From the NCBI GenBank assembly GCA_019359215.1, contig JAHHHS010000020.1:26738-90737 (forward strand): a stretch of 64,000 bases of DNA, in the 5' to 3' direction. A program made the position numbers and the translations under genes. This DNA is from Nostoc indistinguendum CM1-VF10. Its GTDB lineage: Bacteria; Cyanobacteriota; Cyanobacteriia; Cyanobacteriales; Nostocaceae. Positions 18,962-28,391 of the stretch are shown here, piece by piece. The notes beneath the pieces were generated by a model. It was not told the DNA's origin. It ran no database searches and saw only the letters and a list, made by a program, of their open reading frames with translations. The stretch's first letter is position 1; each line of letters begins with the position of its first letter.

Positions 18962-20008
18962 CTAATTCTTCATCACTGCATCCAATAGCACATTGGCATC
19001 AAAGCGGACTACATCAGTGCAAGGTAGCCCAGTTTCTGCTATTGTTTGAGCGATGCTTTCCTCGGCCGCAGACTCATCTAGATGGGCTGTGTTAAGGGCT
19101 ATACCTGCTACAGTAACAGTGCCAAAAGCGCCACCAGCACTAGCAACGGTTTCATAAAGCCGAATTACCTCTGGTAGAGGTGGAATTACTACATGGGGAT
19201 GATTGCGGACATGAACTTGTCCCGCCCGATGGACTAACACCAGTTGAGTTGGTTGTGAACCACGAATTAAAGGTAGGGTTGCCGTTGAACCAGGGTGTAG
19301 TAGTGAACCTTGTCCTTCAATGTGCAGGATGTCATAGTTTTTGCCATAACGCATAACTATCTGTTCCACAGCACCAGCAGCAAAGTCTACCCGCACGGCA
19401 TCTAAAGCCACGCCATCACCTTTTAACATCACCCCAGTTTGACCTGTGGCGAGGAATTTAGAACGCCAGCCCCGTAGTTTTGACGCCCAATGTAACTCTA
19501 AACTAGTTGACATTTTACCGATCGCCATATCGGTTCCCACAGTCAAAACCCGCTGACAGGGAAGTGTGCGTGCCATGCCACTAGCTACACTTATATTAGG
19601 CGGCTCTTTTCGTACATCCCAAATTAGTTGCCCTGGTTTGAGCAGTGTATTTAACTCTGGTATGTTTGCCATTGGTGTATGCAAACCATTCACCAGCGAC
19701 ATTCCAGCTTCTAAAGCTTCTTTGATTTCTACCCAGTAATCATCTGGTACAGCACCACCTCCTGGAGCAATGCCTATTACCAAAACTTCCGGCTTGTACT
19801 CCAGGGCTGCGGCTAGTGATGCCACAATCGGCACATCTCGCTTGATACCTGTTAATTCTGGTAGGGATTTGCCAGCACACTCGCGATCAATTACGGTTAC
19901 GATTGGGGCTTCACTATAGCGTAAAATTGCTAGACCTGTTTTGCCCTGAGTTCCAGTAGTTCCCTCATGAAGCAAGATAGCTATTCGTTGATTAAGTGGC
20001 AGACGCAC
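18962..20008 (-). CDS. DUF1611 protein, DgcN-like N-acetyltransferase candidate
   Basis: 348 residues matching the DUF1611 family: an N-terminal Rossmann-like part (RIAILLHEGTTGTQGKTGLAILRY) and a C-terminal P-loop-like part (LTVGTDMAIGKMSTSLELHW, FLATGQTGVMLKGDGVALDA, ILHIEGQGSLLHPGS). DUF1611 includes DgcN, described as a D-glutamate N-acetyltransferase acting with the epimerase-family partner DgcA. Here the gene overlaps by 17 bp the end of a dipeptide-epimerase-type gene, the expected partner. This suggests processing of cell-wall-derived D-Glu or Ala-Glu (inference). Translation is probably coupled to the upstream gene. Confidence 0.8.
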   Translation of the reverse strand: MRLPLNQRIAILLHEGTTGTQGKTGLAILRYSEAPIVTVIDRECAGKSLPELTGIKRDVPIVASLAAALEYKPEVLVIGIAPGGGAVPDDYWVEIKEALEAGMSLVNGLHTPMANIPELNTLLKPGQLIWDVRKEPPNISVASGMARTLPCQRVLTVGTDMAIGKMSTSLELHWASKLRGWRSKFLATGQTGVMLKGDGVALDAVRVDFAAGAVEQIVMRYGKNYDILHIEGQGSLLHPGSTATLPLIRGSQPTQLVLVHRAGQVHVRNHPHVVIPPLPEVIRLYETVASAGGAFGTVTVAGIALNTAHLDESAAEESIAQTIAETGLPCTDVVRFDANVLLDAVMKN

Positions 20009-21044
20009 TGTGTTGTACTCCCAATCCTGGTAAATCGTTTGGCAAAACTCTCCCTTCTTTTAGCAATGCACCCGTAAAGGGATCATCGATTAAATTGAGG
20101 TGACTGTCTAAATCTAAATAATCAGCTAGTGGCGCTAGCTGTAATGCTGCTGTATTAGCTAGCGAACTGTCAGAATAGCAACCGAACATTACTTGCAACC
20201 GATATGCTCGCGCTGTATGTACCATTCGCATAGCCTCAGTTAGTCCCCCTGATTTCATCAGTTTGATATTAATTCCATCCACGTAGTTTGCCAAATCCGG
20301 AATATCAGAGCTTGTGAAGCAACTTTCATCGACAAAGATGGGCAGAAGAGAGTGTTCTTTGAGTTTTGCTAAACTTGGTTCCTGCCCCCGTGGCAATGGC
20401 TGTTCTACATATTTTATACCCCATTCAGCTAGCCAATTGCACATTGCGATCGCATCTTCTAAACTCCAACCTCCGTTGGCATCAACGAAAAATTCTAGTT
20501 CAGGTGCTTCTTCTCGCACTGCCAATAGCATTTTTTTATCTGCATCTATGCCATCTGGACTACCTAGCTTCACCTTAAAAAGACGGACATCAGTAAATTT
20601 TAACCAGTCTCGCGCTCTCGCTCTGGCTCCTTCAGGCGAATTAATCCCAATTGTGACAGAAGTCGGGACTATTTGATTGCGATCGAGTCCCCAAATTTGC
20701 CACAAGGGTAATCCTATATGCTTGCCCAACCAGTCGTGCATTGCCATATCCAAAGCTGCTTTCACAGCAGAAGGAACTTGGTTTTGTGTTAAAACTTGCT
20801 CAATTTGCTGCCTTTGTAAGGGATTGAATGCTTGTAACAGTGGCACAACTTGTTCTAAAGCATCTTTGATCGTATCAGTTGATTGCCGATGATTACCCAC
20901 ACCAAATGGCGATGCTTCCCCCCAGCCTTCGATCTCATCATGTAAAATTCTCACCCAGACATTCGTTGTCTGTGCCGTTGTACCCCGACTAATAGTCAGC
21001 GGGAATCTCTTGTTTACTGTAAATAAATTTACATTTATTTGCAT
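19992..21044 (-). CDS. Enolase-superfamily dipeptide epimerase (L-Ala-D/L-Glu epimerase-like, DgcA-like)
   Basis: 350 residues from the ATG at 21044; an ATG 30 nt further upstream is possible, but the family starts at about MQINVNLFTVNKRFPLT. Enolase-superfamily features are visible: KVKLGSPDG (catalytic Lys pair), DANGGWS (metal Asp), YVEQPLP (Glu), DESCF (Asp) and INIKLMKSGG (second catalytic Lys). The N-terminal capping domain contains SRGTTAQTTNVWVRI. It epimerises Ala-Glu-type dipeptides or N-acyl-Glu in known relatives. It overlaps the DUF1611 gene by 17 bp, forming a two-gene operon. Confidence 0.85.
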   Translation of the reverse strand: MQINVNLFTVNKRFPLTISRGTTAQTTNVWVRILHDEIEGWGEASPFGVGNHRQSTDTIKDALEQVVPLLQAFNPLQRQQIEQVLTQNQVPSAVKAALDMAMHDWLGKHIGLPLWQIWGLDRNQIVPTSVTIGINSPEGARARARDWLKFTDVRLFKVKLGSPDGIDADKKMLLAVREEAPELEFFVDANGGWSLEDAIAMCNWLAEWGIKYVEQPLPRGQEPSLAKLKEHSLLPIFVDESCFTSSDIPDLANYVDGINIKLMKSGGLTEAMRMVHTARAYRLQVMFGCYSDSSLANTAALQLAPLADYLDLDSHLNLIDDPFTGALLKEGRVLPNDLPGLGVQHSASAT

Positions 21045-21172
21045 ATTTGTTATGCATATTATGTTAAAGCACAAGCCAGTGTAAGTTCAAAGTTTAGATT
21101 ATCGGATGCATCTGTTATACTTTTTTACATTCATTGCTTAATGACTAAAGTTTTTATTCATTATTTTTATTT

Positions 21173-21595
21173 ATGAACAACTTAAAAAAATGGAAAACTT
21201 TAAAATCAAAAATGGTTTTAGATCATCCTTGGTGTCAGGTGAGGCAAGATGAAATAGAATTGCCCAATGGCAAAATTATAGATGATTATTTTGTCAGTAT
21301 TAAACCAGACGTTGCAATGGTTTTACCTATTACTACTAGCAAAGAGATAATTTTTGTCCGGCAATACAGACATGCCGTAGGTGAATTTTTCTTAGAATTG
21401 CCAGCAGGGAATTTTGATCCTACCAAAGAGAGTGCAGAAGTAGCAGCAATTCGAGAACTGACCGAAGAGACTGGTTATATTCCTCAAGAAGTGAGAAAAA
21501 TAGGAACTTTATATGATAAGCCGAGTAAAGATACCAATCAAATCCATTTATTTTTAACGGAAAATGTGAGCAAAGTTGGAAAGCAACAACTTTGA
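21173..21595 (+). CDS. Nudix hydrolase, ADP-ribose-pyrophosphatase-like, probably C-terminally truncated
   Basis: 140 residues. The Nudix box is present (LPAGNFDPTKE ... AAIRELTEETGY); the spacing between its first G and E is one residue longer than canonical. N-terminal features (DHPWCQVRQDEIELPNG, IIFVRQYRHAVGEFFLELPAG) fit the ADP-ribose pyrophosphatase group. The protein stops at SKVGKQQL, where relatives normally continue about 40 residues, and the stop lies 29 bp before the end of the convergent nucleoside hydrolase gene. The catalytic core is intact, so activity cannot be excluded, but loss of the C-terminal helix is likely. Confidence 0.8.
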   Translation: MNNLKKWKTLKSKMVLDHPWCQVRQDEIELPNGKIIDDYFVSIKPDVAMVLPITTSKEIIFVRQYRHAVGEFFLELPAGNFDPTKESAEVAAIRELTEETGYIPQEVRKIGTLYDKPSKDTNQIHLFLTENVSKVGKQQL

Positions 21596-21623
21596 GTATC
21601 CACGCCACCTAATTTTTAGTTAT

Positions 21624-22547
21624 TTATCTTGCCCATTGCTGCAAGATATAATCATAAAAAGCCTCTTTATCTACTTTATCCATCGCAAAAATTTTACGAC
21701 CACCCGGAACTACTTTAGTACGCCCTTGACTAAGACCAGTAGTAATAATTTCTGTTTCCCATTCGCGCAATTGATAAAATTCTGGATGTCCCAAATAAGC
21801 TGTTGCTAAGACATCCCAAAAATAATAATCTTGAGGGATAACTAGTGCATAGCATTGTCCGGCTAAATCAGAGGTGGGATAGTGGCGTTGTCGTCCCATT
21901 TTGTATACTAACTCCGATGTGACTGGGACATTGTTAGTTAAATCCAAAGGACACATAATAATTTCAATTTGGGTTTGCCATACCCGCGCTGCTGAAATTG
22001 CATCCCAATAAACATTCCATTCGGCAGAACCATCTTGTCCTGCTTCCAGACTTTTTTCCACATTGCCACCAACATTTAGCGCACCCCCCATCCACACAAT
22101 TTTGTGAATCTTGGCTTCGATGTCTGGTGCTTTGTCTAACGCCACTGCAACCGTTGTCAAAGGCCCAGTTACCATCAAAGCTACGGGGTTTGATGCCTCC
22201 CGCAACACCTTGATCATGAAATCTTGACCTGTTTCGGCAACTAGAGGCGTAGTTATGGTTTCGCTTTGATTGAGAATGGGGAGATGGTCAACGATAAAGG
22301 AATCACGGCGATAAAGAGTAGGAAATGGATTGATACCGCGCACAGTACTTTCTGCTACCGGGATATGAGAAAATCCCATCAAATCGATAATTTTACGTGT
22401 GGCGCTAACAGCCGGTTGAACGTAGCAATCTGCTGGAGTGACGACGACACCAAGGAGTTCGATATGATCCATCGTCAACAGCAGCATGGTTGCTAAATAA
22501 TCATCTACACCGCCATCGTGATCCATTAATACTAGTTGTTTTGTCAT
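21624..22547 (-). CDS. Inosine-uridine-preferring nucleoside hydrolase family protein
   Basis: 307 residues from the ATG at 22547 (MTKQLVLMDHDGGVDDYLAT). The longer open frame from 22712 would overlap the divergent deaminase gene and adds nothing family-like. The DHDGGVDD motif is the Ca-binding Asp cluster of the family (usually DxDxGxDD). VTGPLTTVAVALDKAP, KIVWMGGAL and the C-terminal WDVLATAYLGHPEFY are also characteristic. It hydrolyses N-glycosidic bonds of nucleosides in known relatives. It is divergent with the nucleoside deaminase at 22563, only 15 bp away, suggesting a shared salvage role. Confidence 0.85.
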   Translation of the reverse strand: MTKQLVLMDHDGGVDDYLATMLLLTMDHIELLGVVVTPADCYVQPAVSATRKIIDLMGFSHIPVAESTVRGINPFPTLYRRDSFIVDHLPILNQSETITTPLVAETGQDFMIKVLREASNPVALMVTGPLTTVAVALDKAPDIEAKIHKIVWMGGALNVGGNVEKSLEAGQDGSAEWNVYWDAISAARVWQTQIEIIMCPLDLTNNVPVTSELVYKMGRQRHYPTSDLAGQCYALVIPQDYYFWDVLATAYLGHPEFYQLREWETEIITTGLSQGRTKVVPGGRKIFAMDKVDKEAFYDYILQQWAR

Positions 22548-22562
22548 AAAAGGAGAATTAAT

Positions 22563-22994
22563 ATGGATGAGTTTATGGAAGCTGCTATTCAAGAAGCAAA
22601 ACAAGGCAAACAAGAAGGGGGAATTCCCATTGGTTCGGTTCTCGTCAAGGATGGCAAAATTCTCGGCAAAGGACACAATAAACGTGTGCAAGATAGCGAT
22701 CCTGTTACCCACGCGGAGATTGATTGTCTCCGCAATGCTGGGAGAGTTGGCAGCTACAGAGGTACAACACTCTATTCAACTTTAATGCCGTGTTATCTAT
22801 GCGCTGGGGCAGTCGTACAATTTGGGATTAAAAAAGTCATTGTTGGAGAATCCAGAACTTTTCCTGGTGCTAAAGAATTTATGGTATCTCACGGTGTGGA
22901 AGTAGTTGATCTTAATCTTGACAATTGCGAACGAATGATGAGTGAGTTTATTGAAACTAACCCGGAACTTTGGAATGAAGATATTGGTAAGTAG
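22563..22994 (+). CDS. Nucleoside/cytosine deaminase (CDA superfamily)
   Basis: 143 residues from ATG 22563, preceded by AAAAGGAG at an ideal distance; the open frame starts 27 nt earlier but without a ribosome-binding site. Zinc-site motifs are THAEIDCLRNAG (HAE) and TLMPCYLCAGAVVQFG (PCxxC). The length and the ERTFPGAKEF-like segment (ESRTFPGAKEFMVSHGVEV) fit the yeast-type cytosine deaminase / nucleoside deaminase group. It is paired head-to-head with the nucleoside hydrolase, so base salvage is the likely context. Confidence 0.87.
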   Translation: MDEFMEAAIQEAKQGKQEGGIPIGSVLVKDGKILGKGHNKRVQDSDPVTHAEIDCLRNAGRVGSYRGTTLYSTLMPCYLCAGAVVQFGIKKVIVGESRTFPGAKEFMVSHGVEVVDLNLDNCERMMSEFIETNPELWNEDIGK

Positions 22995-23120
22995 TTGGGA
23001 GTTAGGAGTAGCCCGCGTCTTGGTGACTTTTGATAGGAGAATTATGGCAGTAGCGATCGCTATCTAAAGCACTCTTTAACCCAGACAAAAAAGTTACCTT
23101 CACCGGGACACTTATTACTC

Positions 23121-24245
23121 CTAACCTAGCAAAAGTGTACTGTTATTATCAATCAGGGTAAGAGTTCCACTAGTAGCCATGCCTATGTTGGGCTGCGCCG
23201 ATGCACTATAAGTCTGAATGTAACGCCGCACTTCTAATGGAAACTGAGGGTAATCTAATACCGCATCACCATCGGCAATAGTTGCCCAGAAGTCGCGCAA
23301 ACTAGGAGCTAATTTTTTTGCCTGTGATAATGGTAAGTTTAATGGAGAGTGAGTTAGTAGCTTAATTAAAAAGGGGAAAGAGCGATCGCCCATCCATTGC
23401 CGCGATGACTCTTGCAAGTCAGGAAACTCAGGCACTGACTCTACCCGATGGGATAATATTTGCAACGATTCTTTACCTTGCTGATCTCGATGAAACTCTA
23501 GCACCCGATAAGGGTGAGGATAGCTAACTAAAGAGCCAGTGGTAATATCATATACTCCATCTGAATAAGCAATATCTTGAACGTGTAAATGTCCTGTAAA
23601 CACTAGCTTGACACCATAGCGCCTCAACAACTGCAATAGTTCTGCTGAATTCGACAACATATAGCGATTTGCCAGTGGATGGCTAGATTGATTGGGCAAA
23701 TGCTCGACTACATTATGATGCACCATCACTAAAACTAATTCATCAACAGATGCCGCCAGCACCTCTTCTAACCAAAGTAGCTGTTTGGCATCCAAACACC
23801 CTACTTGCTCACCTTGGTCATTAAAGGAGTTAGAATTCAGTCCAATCAGCTTAACTCCAGGCAATAACTGGCGAATGTAGTAAATCTGCTGTGGATCTTC
23901 ATAGCCAAACTTAGTGTAATAGTAGGGGAAATCCGCAAAAGCAATTGATTGCTGATCAGCTAACAGCACAGGAACGTCATGATTACCAGGAACAACATAG
24001 ACGGGAAAAGGTAGCTGGGCTAAACATTGTTGTAACCAAGCGTGGTTCTCTGGTTCGCCGTGCTGGGTTAAATCTCCTGGCAACAACAAGAAATCTAAAT
24101 CCAGTTGTGTTAAATGTTCGAGTACACTTTGAAATGCCGAGATACTGACTTCTACTAGATGGAACCGATTGGGATGATCCCAGATTGTGTGGGGAAGTGC
24201 CAGATGTAAGTCGCTGACTACCGCAAAGCGAAAATTGAGGGTCAT
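23121..24245 (-). CDS. Calcineurin-like metallophosphoesterase
   Basis: 374 residues. The dimetal motifs are in order: SDLHL (about 10), GDLTQHGE (about 58), GNHD (about 87), MVHHN (about 175) and TGHLH (about 217). These define a class III phosphodiesterase-like enzyme. No signal peptide, so it is cytoplasmic. The C-terminal roughly 120 residues lack a recognised motif. It stands alone between a deaminase gene and a MITE. The substrate is not deducible; cyclic nucleotides or other phosphodiesters are possible. Confidence 0.86.
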   Translation of the reverse strand: MTLNFRFAVVSDLHLALPHTIWDHPNRFHLVEVSISAFQSVLEHLTQLDLDFLLLPGDLTQHGEPENHAWLQQCLAQLPFPVYVVPGNHDVPVLLADQQSIAFADFPYYYTKFGYEDPQQIYYIRQLLPGVKLIGLNSNSFNDQGEQVGCLDAKQLLWLEEVLAASVDELVLVMVHHNVVEHLPNQSSHPLANRYMLSNSAELLQLLRRYGVKLVFTGHLHVQDIAYSDGVYDITTGSLVSYPHPYRVLEFHRDQQGKESLQILSHRVESVPEFPDLQESSRQWMGDRSFPFLIKLLTHSPLNLPLSQAKKLAPSLRDFWATIADGDAVLDYPQFPLEVRRYIQTYSASAQPNIGMATSGTLTLIDNNSTLLLG

Positions 24246-24553
24246 TGATTTATGAAAATATTAAAAGCAAGGGTTAAAATAAGCCTTTTCCAAAAAGTAT
24301 AACGCTTGCTCTGTTTCACTGCTTAGAAATGGTATATTAACCTACAGAATTCATCAAGCGATCGCCTCTATAATTCAATACGGTTCAGTTAGGGCTTAAA
24401 ACTCTCTGTCAAAGTCGAATTTTTTAACTAAACGCTAAGAACGCTAAGAGAATAAATACAAAGAATGGATGCTTAACTGAACTGTATTGCTCTATAATTT
24501 TCAAGAAACGCGATATATGTATGGTGTTTAATATATCGCATCTCTCAGCATAA
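24246..24553. other. Intergenic region occupied largely by a MITE
   Basis: Of 308 bases, 114 are the inserted element at 24376-24489 with its duplicated target. A short palindromic pair (gcgatata ... tatatcgc) lies near 24510-24540. No gene is seen. Confidence 0.5.
24376..24489. mobile_element. MITE with a perfect 10-bp target-site duplication
   Basis: The element begins CAATACGGTTCAGTTA and ends TAACTGAACTGTATTG, terminal inverted repeats with one mismatch. It is bracketed by identical CTCTATAATT at 24366-24375 and 24490-24499, the signature of a transposition event. The 114-bp body has a short direct repeat (AACGCTAAGA) and no coding capacity. Confidence 0.9.
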
Positions 24554-26281
24554 TTACAGGTTTAAAGCGTTAATCACTCCATAACCCCATTTTTCATCAA
24601 ATGTGCCTGCGGCTTTTCCAGGAATTGCACTATTTTTACGTAGCAAGTCTTTCACAGCAGCCGGATCAAGTTTAGGATCACGTTGCAACAGCAGTGCTAC
24701 TAACCCACTAACGAATGGTGTTGCCATACTTGTACCAGCCATTACCACAAACTTAGAATTAATCATTGATGAGCGGCCAAAACTGGCATCGGCGGAAAGG
24801 GTGGAAACAATCATTGCTCCTGGTGCTGCTACATCCGGCTTTTGTCCAGCATTCCGTAGTGGCCCTTCACTACTGAATTCCGAAATAGTATGCAATTCAA
24901 AGCCCATTTCTTGCACTTGGTCATCAATATCTGTGTACTTGCTTCTAGTAGTATAGGCGGCAACTGTAATTGCACTGCTGGCGGCTCCTGGTGATCCAAT
25001 TTTTACCGCATCCTTCACACTTTTACCTGTGAAAAACACTGAGGAACTTTCATCTAGTGTCCACACATTCAAACACGTGTCAGTTGGAGAAGTGTTACGA
25101 ACTCGCAACTGCCAAACACCTCCCATGACTGGTGAGGGACCAGTGCCACGTATTTGCACAAAAAAATTATGGTCGCCGTTGGCTTGGTCTGGTGCTGGTG
25201 TCGCTAATTGTACTCGTGCATCCGGTAACTGGTAATCTTGTGCAGGATTGCCGTCAGTAATGATTTTTTGGAAGGGGGTAACAAAACCGTTAGGACTCCG
25301 CACCGACACTTCCAATTCACTGTCTTTGGAATACCAAGCGTTTAACCAAACTATACCTACTTGATTCAAAGGAACATTAAAGCGCATACCGCGAGTGCGC
25401 CCAGTGGGTATCGTCGCTTGACCATGAATGTTATCATTTCCTTCGTTACCCGCAGCACAGCAAACAATTCTTCCAGGGCCAGTTTCGGCGTTAATGACTT
25501 TTGATAAGGAATCACTACCATCATGGGAATCAGCGTGTCCACCCAAGCTGAGATTCACCACGGCTGGCCGTCCCAACTCTCTAGCAACTCGGAAAATGTA
25601 ACGAACGCCATCAGCAATGTGGGCATCCTGTAAATCTGACCTGACGACAACTAATTCCGCTTCTGGTGCTACACCGCCATAAGTAGCATCGGCACCGGCG
25701 GCAATTCCAGCAACGTGAGTACCATGACCGCTAGTATCCTGAGAAATTGTCAGTTGCGCTCCTGTAAATTCAGCCCCATAGCCGCCCTCCCTCACTCCTG
25801 GGCCTGACAGTGTTTGATCCCAAATGTGTAAAATTCGTCCCGCAAAGGCAGGGTGTTTCGGATCAATGCCACTGTCTATAATGCCGATGATTACTCCTTT
25901 ACCAGTCAGTCCGGTTTGATTTTTAAACTCCGGTAGTTTGGCTTCTGCCAGTGCAGTATCCATCCTCAAATGAAGTTTGCGTGATGGCTTAATCCACTGA
26001 ATAACATCTTCTTCAGATAAAACATCTAAACTCTCTATCGGTAAGAAAGCCGTCCGCACACTGCCTGAGTTTTGATTGACTTCAATATTATATTGTGATA
26101 AGTAACTCAAGTCTGCATCAGGGTCGCAGTAGATAAAAACAACGCTCTTAGTAGGCTTGACTGGGCTTTTGTGAGCAATAATGCCAAGCGATCGCTTGTG
26201 TGTAACTAAAGCTTGATCTCCTTCATTGTGATAGTCTTGAAATGCCAAAAGTAGTCCGGGAGAAAGTTTTTCGTGTTTCAT
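24554..26281 (-). CDS. Subtilisin-family (S8) serine peptidase
   Basis: 575 residues with the catalytic triad in order: D136 (IIGIIDSGID), H186 (SGHGTHVAGIAAG) and S518 (MAGTSMATPFVSG). The oxyanion Asn is in CCAAGNEGND. Residues about 1-105 look like a prodomain-type region. An inserted beta-rich segment of about 120 residues lies between the Asn and the Ser. There is no obvious Sec signal peptide, so it may be intracellular or use a non-classical route. Transcribed alone. Confidence 0.9.
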   Translation of the reverse strand: MKHEKLSPGLLLAFQDYHNEGDQALVTHKRSLGIIAHKSPVKPTKSVVFIYCDPDADLSYLSQYNIEVNQNSGSVRTAFLPIESLDVLSEEDVIQWIKPSRKLHLRMDTALAEAKLPEFKNQTGLTGKGVIIGIIDSGIDPKHPAFAGRILHIWDQTLSGPGVREGGYGAEFTGAQLTISQDTSGHGTHVAGIAAGADATYGGVAPEAELVVVRSDLQDAHIADGVRYIFRVARELGRPAVVNLSLGGHADSHDGSDSLSKVINAETGPGRIVCCAAGNEGNDNIHGQATIPTGRTRGMRFNVPLNQVGIVWLNAWYSKDSELEVSVRSPNGFVTPFQKIITDGNPAQDYQLPDARVQLATPAPDQANGDHNFFVQIRGTGPSPVMGGVWQLRVRNTSPTDTCLNVWTLDESSSVFFTGKSVKDAVKIGSPGAASSAITVAAYTTRSKYTDIDDQVQEMGFELHTISEFSSEGPLRNAGQKPDVAAPGAMIVSTLSADASFGRSSMINSKFVVMAGTSMATPFVSGLVALLLQRDPKLDPAAVKDLLRKNSAIPGKAAGTFDEKWGYGVINALNL

Positions 26282-26875
26282 TTTTACCTCAAATTTAATT
26301 TATTTGCTGTTAGCAAAATAGTGATTAGAACAGGATAAGCCGCTCTGGCATTAAGGCAGACTATGTATTTTTTCGTCTTGATTATTTGATGCGACTATAG
26401 TTATCTATTCTTTTAATAGATACATCAAATAAGCTTAGGGAACGGGAAGTTATTCCTAAGACAATTGCTAATTCATAACTCATATACCTGAATTATGTCT
26501 CCCTTATAGTGATTTTATGTGGCTCATAAGATATCTTTAAGCAGCCGCATCTCATAATTACCCAAGACTGGGGTCATTGGGAATTTTTATGAAGCTATTA
26601 AACTAATCCAGTGTCTGCCTAAATCATTACGGACAAAGTTAATAAAATTAAGAATAGTTAAGGAATAAATAAAAAAGATAAATTTCATCAATATTAAATA
26701 CTAAAAGAACTTATCAGCAAAATAGTTAAGACTGATAACATTTGCGTATAAAGTATCAGGATGCAGACTAAATTGCTAATGACTTCTGACAAATGATAGA
26801 TTTTCTATCATAAGTAAGAGCCATAAAGAAGCCAATATTTGCAACGATCGCTTCTGAAGATACAAAAAGTTATTC
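26282..26875. other. Divergent intergenic region, no recognised element
   Basis: 594 AT-rich bases between the divergent peptidase and amylase genes. Promoters for both should lie here, but I see no sequence I can confidently name; no gene or long repeat. Confidence 0.45.
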
Positions 26876-28345
26876 ATGCAAATTCAAACACCAGACTGGG
26901 TGAAACACGCGGTTTTTTACCAAATTTTTCCAGATCGCTTTGCTAGAAGCAAACAGCCACGTAAACGGTTACTGCGTGAAGCCCGTTGGGAAGATTGGGA
27001 TGCTATGCCAACACTCCAGGGTTATAAAGGCGGCGATTTATGGGGCATCATGGAGGGTTTAGACTACATCCAGGATTTGGGAATAAACGCGATTTACTTT
27101 ACACCAATTTTTCAATCCGCTAGCAATCATCGCTATCATACTCACGATTATTATCAAGTTGACCCCATGCTGGGGGGCAATGAAGCTTTTAAAGAATTGT
27201 TAGATGCAGCGCATCAACGGAATATCAAAGTTGTTCTGGATGGAGTGTTTAACCATTCCAGTCGGGGTTTTTTCTTTTTCCATGACGTTTTAGAAAATGG
27301 CCCCCATTCGCCTTGGGTAAATTGGTTCAAAATCGAAGGCTGGCCCCTTTCAGCATACAATGGCGATTTCCCTGCAAATTACGTAGGTTGGGCGGGAAAT
27401 CGCGCCTTGCCAGAATTTAACCACGACAATCCAGAAGTGCGGGAATATATTATGGAAATTGCCGAATATTGGATTAAATTCGGCATCGACGGTTGGCGAT
27501 TAGATGTACCATTTGAAATAAAAACTCCTGGATTTTGGCAGGAATTTCGCGATCGCGTTAAGGCAGTGAATCCCGAAGCTTACATTGTGGGCGAAGTGTG
27601 GGGAGATTCCCGCGAGTGGTTGGATGGGACACAATTTGACGGCGTGATGAATTATCTCTTTGCTGGGCCAACAATTGCCTTTGCAGCAGGCGATCGCGTA
27701 GACTTAGAACAAGTCCAAAGCCGCGACTATCAACCCTACCCACCCTTATTTGCCGCCGAATACGCCACTAAAATCCAAGAAGTACTGCAACTTTATCCTT
27801 GGGAAATTCAGCTAACTCAACTCAATTTGCTAGCAAGCCACGATACAGCCCGATTGATGAGCATTGCAGGGGGCGATATAGCTAGTATAGAATTATCAAC
27901 TCTATTGCTACTAACTTTTCCCGGTGCGCCCAGCATCTACTATGGTGATGAAGTTGGCTTACCTGGAGCCATAGACCCAGACTCACGCCGTGGTTTTCCT
28001 TTAGAAGCCAACTGGAATCGAGAAATTTTCAATACTCACCGTCAATTAATTGCCCTACGCCACACTTACCCAGCATTGCGTACAGGTGATTACCAAGTCC
28101 TCCATGCTCAAGGAGAACTTTACATCTTTGCGCGAACTTTAGAGACAGAGGAATTGATAATTGCCGTCAACGCTGGCACAAGTTCGGCAACAGCCAATGC
28201 AGATGTCGTCATGCGTACTCAACCCAACAAGCTGTTATATGGTACTGCTGAAGTTGAGTGGAATAATGAAGGAGAAACTCAGCAGTTGAGGTTGAGTGTT
28301 CCCGCACGCAGTGGGTGCATTCTGGGAGTAGGGAATGGCGAGTAG
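26876..28345 (+). CDS. GH13 alpha-amylase family (neopullulanase/cyclomaltodextrinase-like)
   Basis: 489 residues forming a compact GH13 enzyme: WVKHAVFYQIFPDRFARS at the start, VVLDGVFNHSSRG (region I), DGWRLDVPFE (nucleophile Asp, region II), YIVGEVWGD (acid/base Glu, region III) and LLASHDTARL (region IV). There is no N-terminal carbohydrate-binding domain and no signal peptide, so cytoplasmic maltodextrin or glycogen turnover is the likely role. The YGDEVGLPGAIDPDSRRGFP segment is typical of neopullulanase-like members. It ends just before the convergent fasciclin gene. Confidence 0.9.
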   Translation: MQIQTPDWVKHAVFYQIFPDRFARSKQPRKRLLREARWEDWDAMPTLQGYKGGDLWGIMEGLDYIQDLGINAIYFTPIFQSASNHRYHTHDYYQVDPMLGGNEAFKELLDAAHQRNIKVVLDGVFNHSSRGFFFFHDVLENGPHSPWVNWFKIEGWPLSAYNGDFPANYVGWAGNRALPEFNHDNPEVREYIMEIAEYWIKFGIDGWRLDVPFEIKTPGFWQEFRDRVKAVNPEAYIVGEVWGDSREWLDGTQFDGVMNYLFAGPTIAFAAGDRVDLEQVQSRDYQPYPPLFAAEYATKIQEVLQLYPWEIQLTQLNLLASHDTARLMSIAGGDIASIELSTLLLLTFPGAPSIYYGDEVGLPGAIDPDSRRGFPLEANWNREIFNTHRQLIALRHTYPALRTGDYQVLHAQGELYIFARTLETEELIIAVNAGTSSATANADVVMRTQPNKLLYGTAEVEWNNEGETQQLRLSVPARSGCILGVGNGE

Positions 28346-28391
28346 GAGGACAAGGGGGACAAAATAAACTGTTTTCCCAATGCCCAATACA

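Noticed and set aside
22548..22712. N-terminal extension of the nucleoside hydrolase
   Set aside because: It lies opposite the deaminase coding sequence, and family similarity begins at the ATG at 22547.
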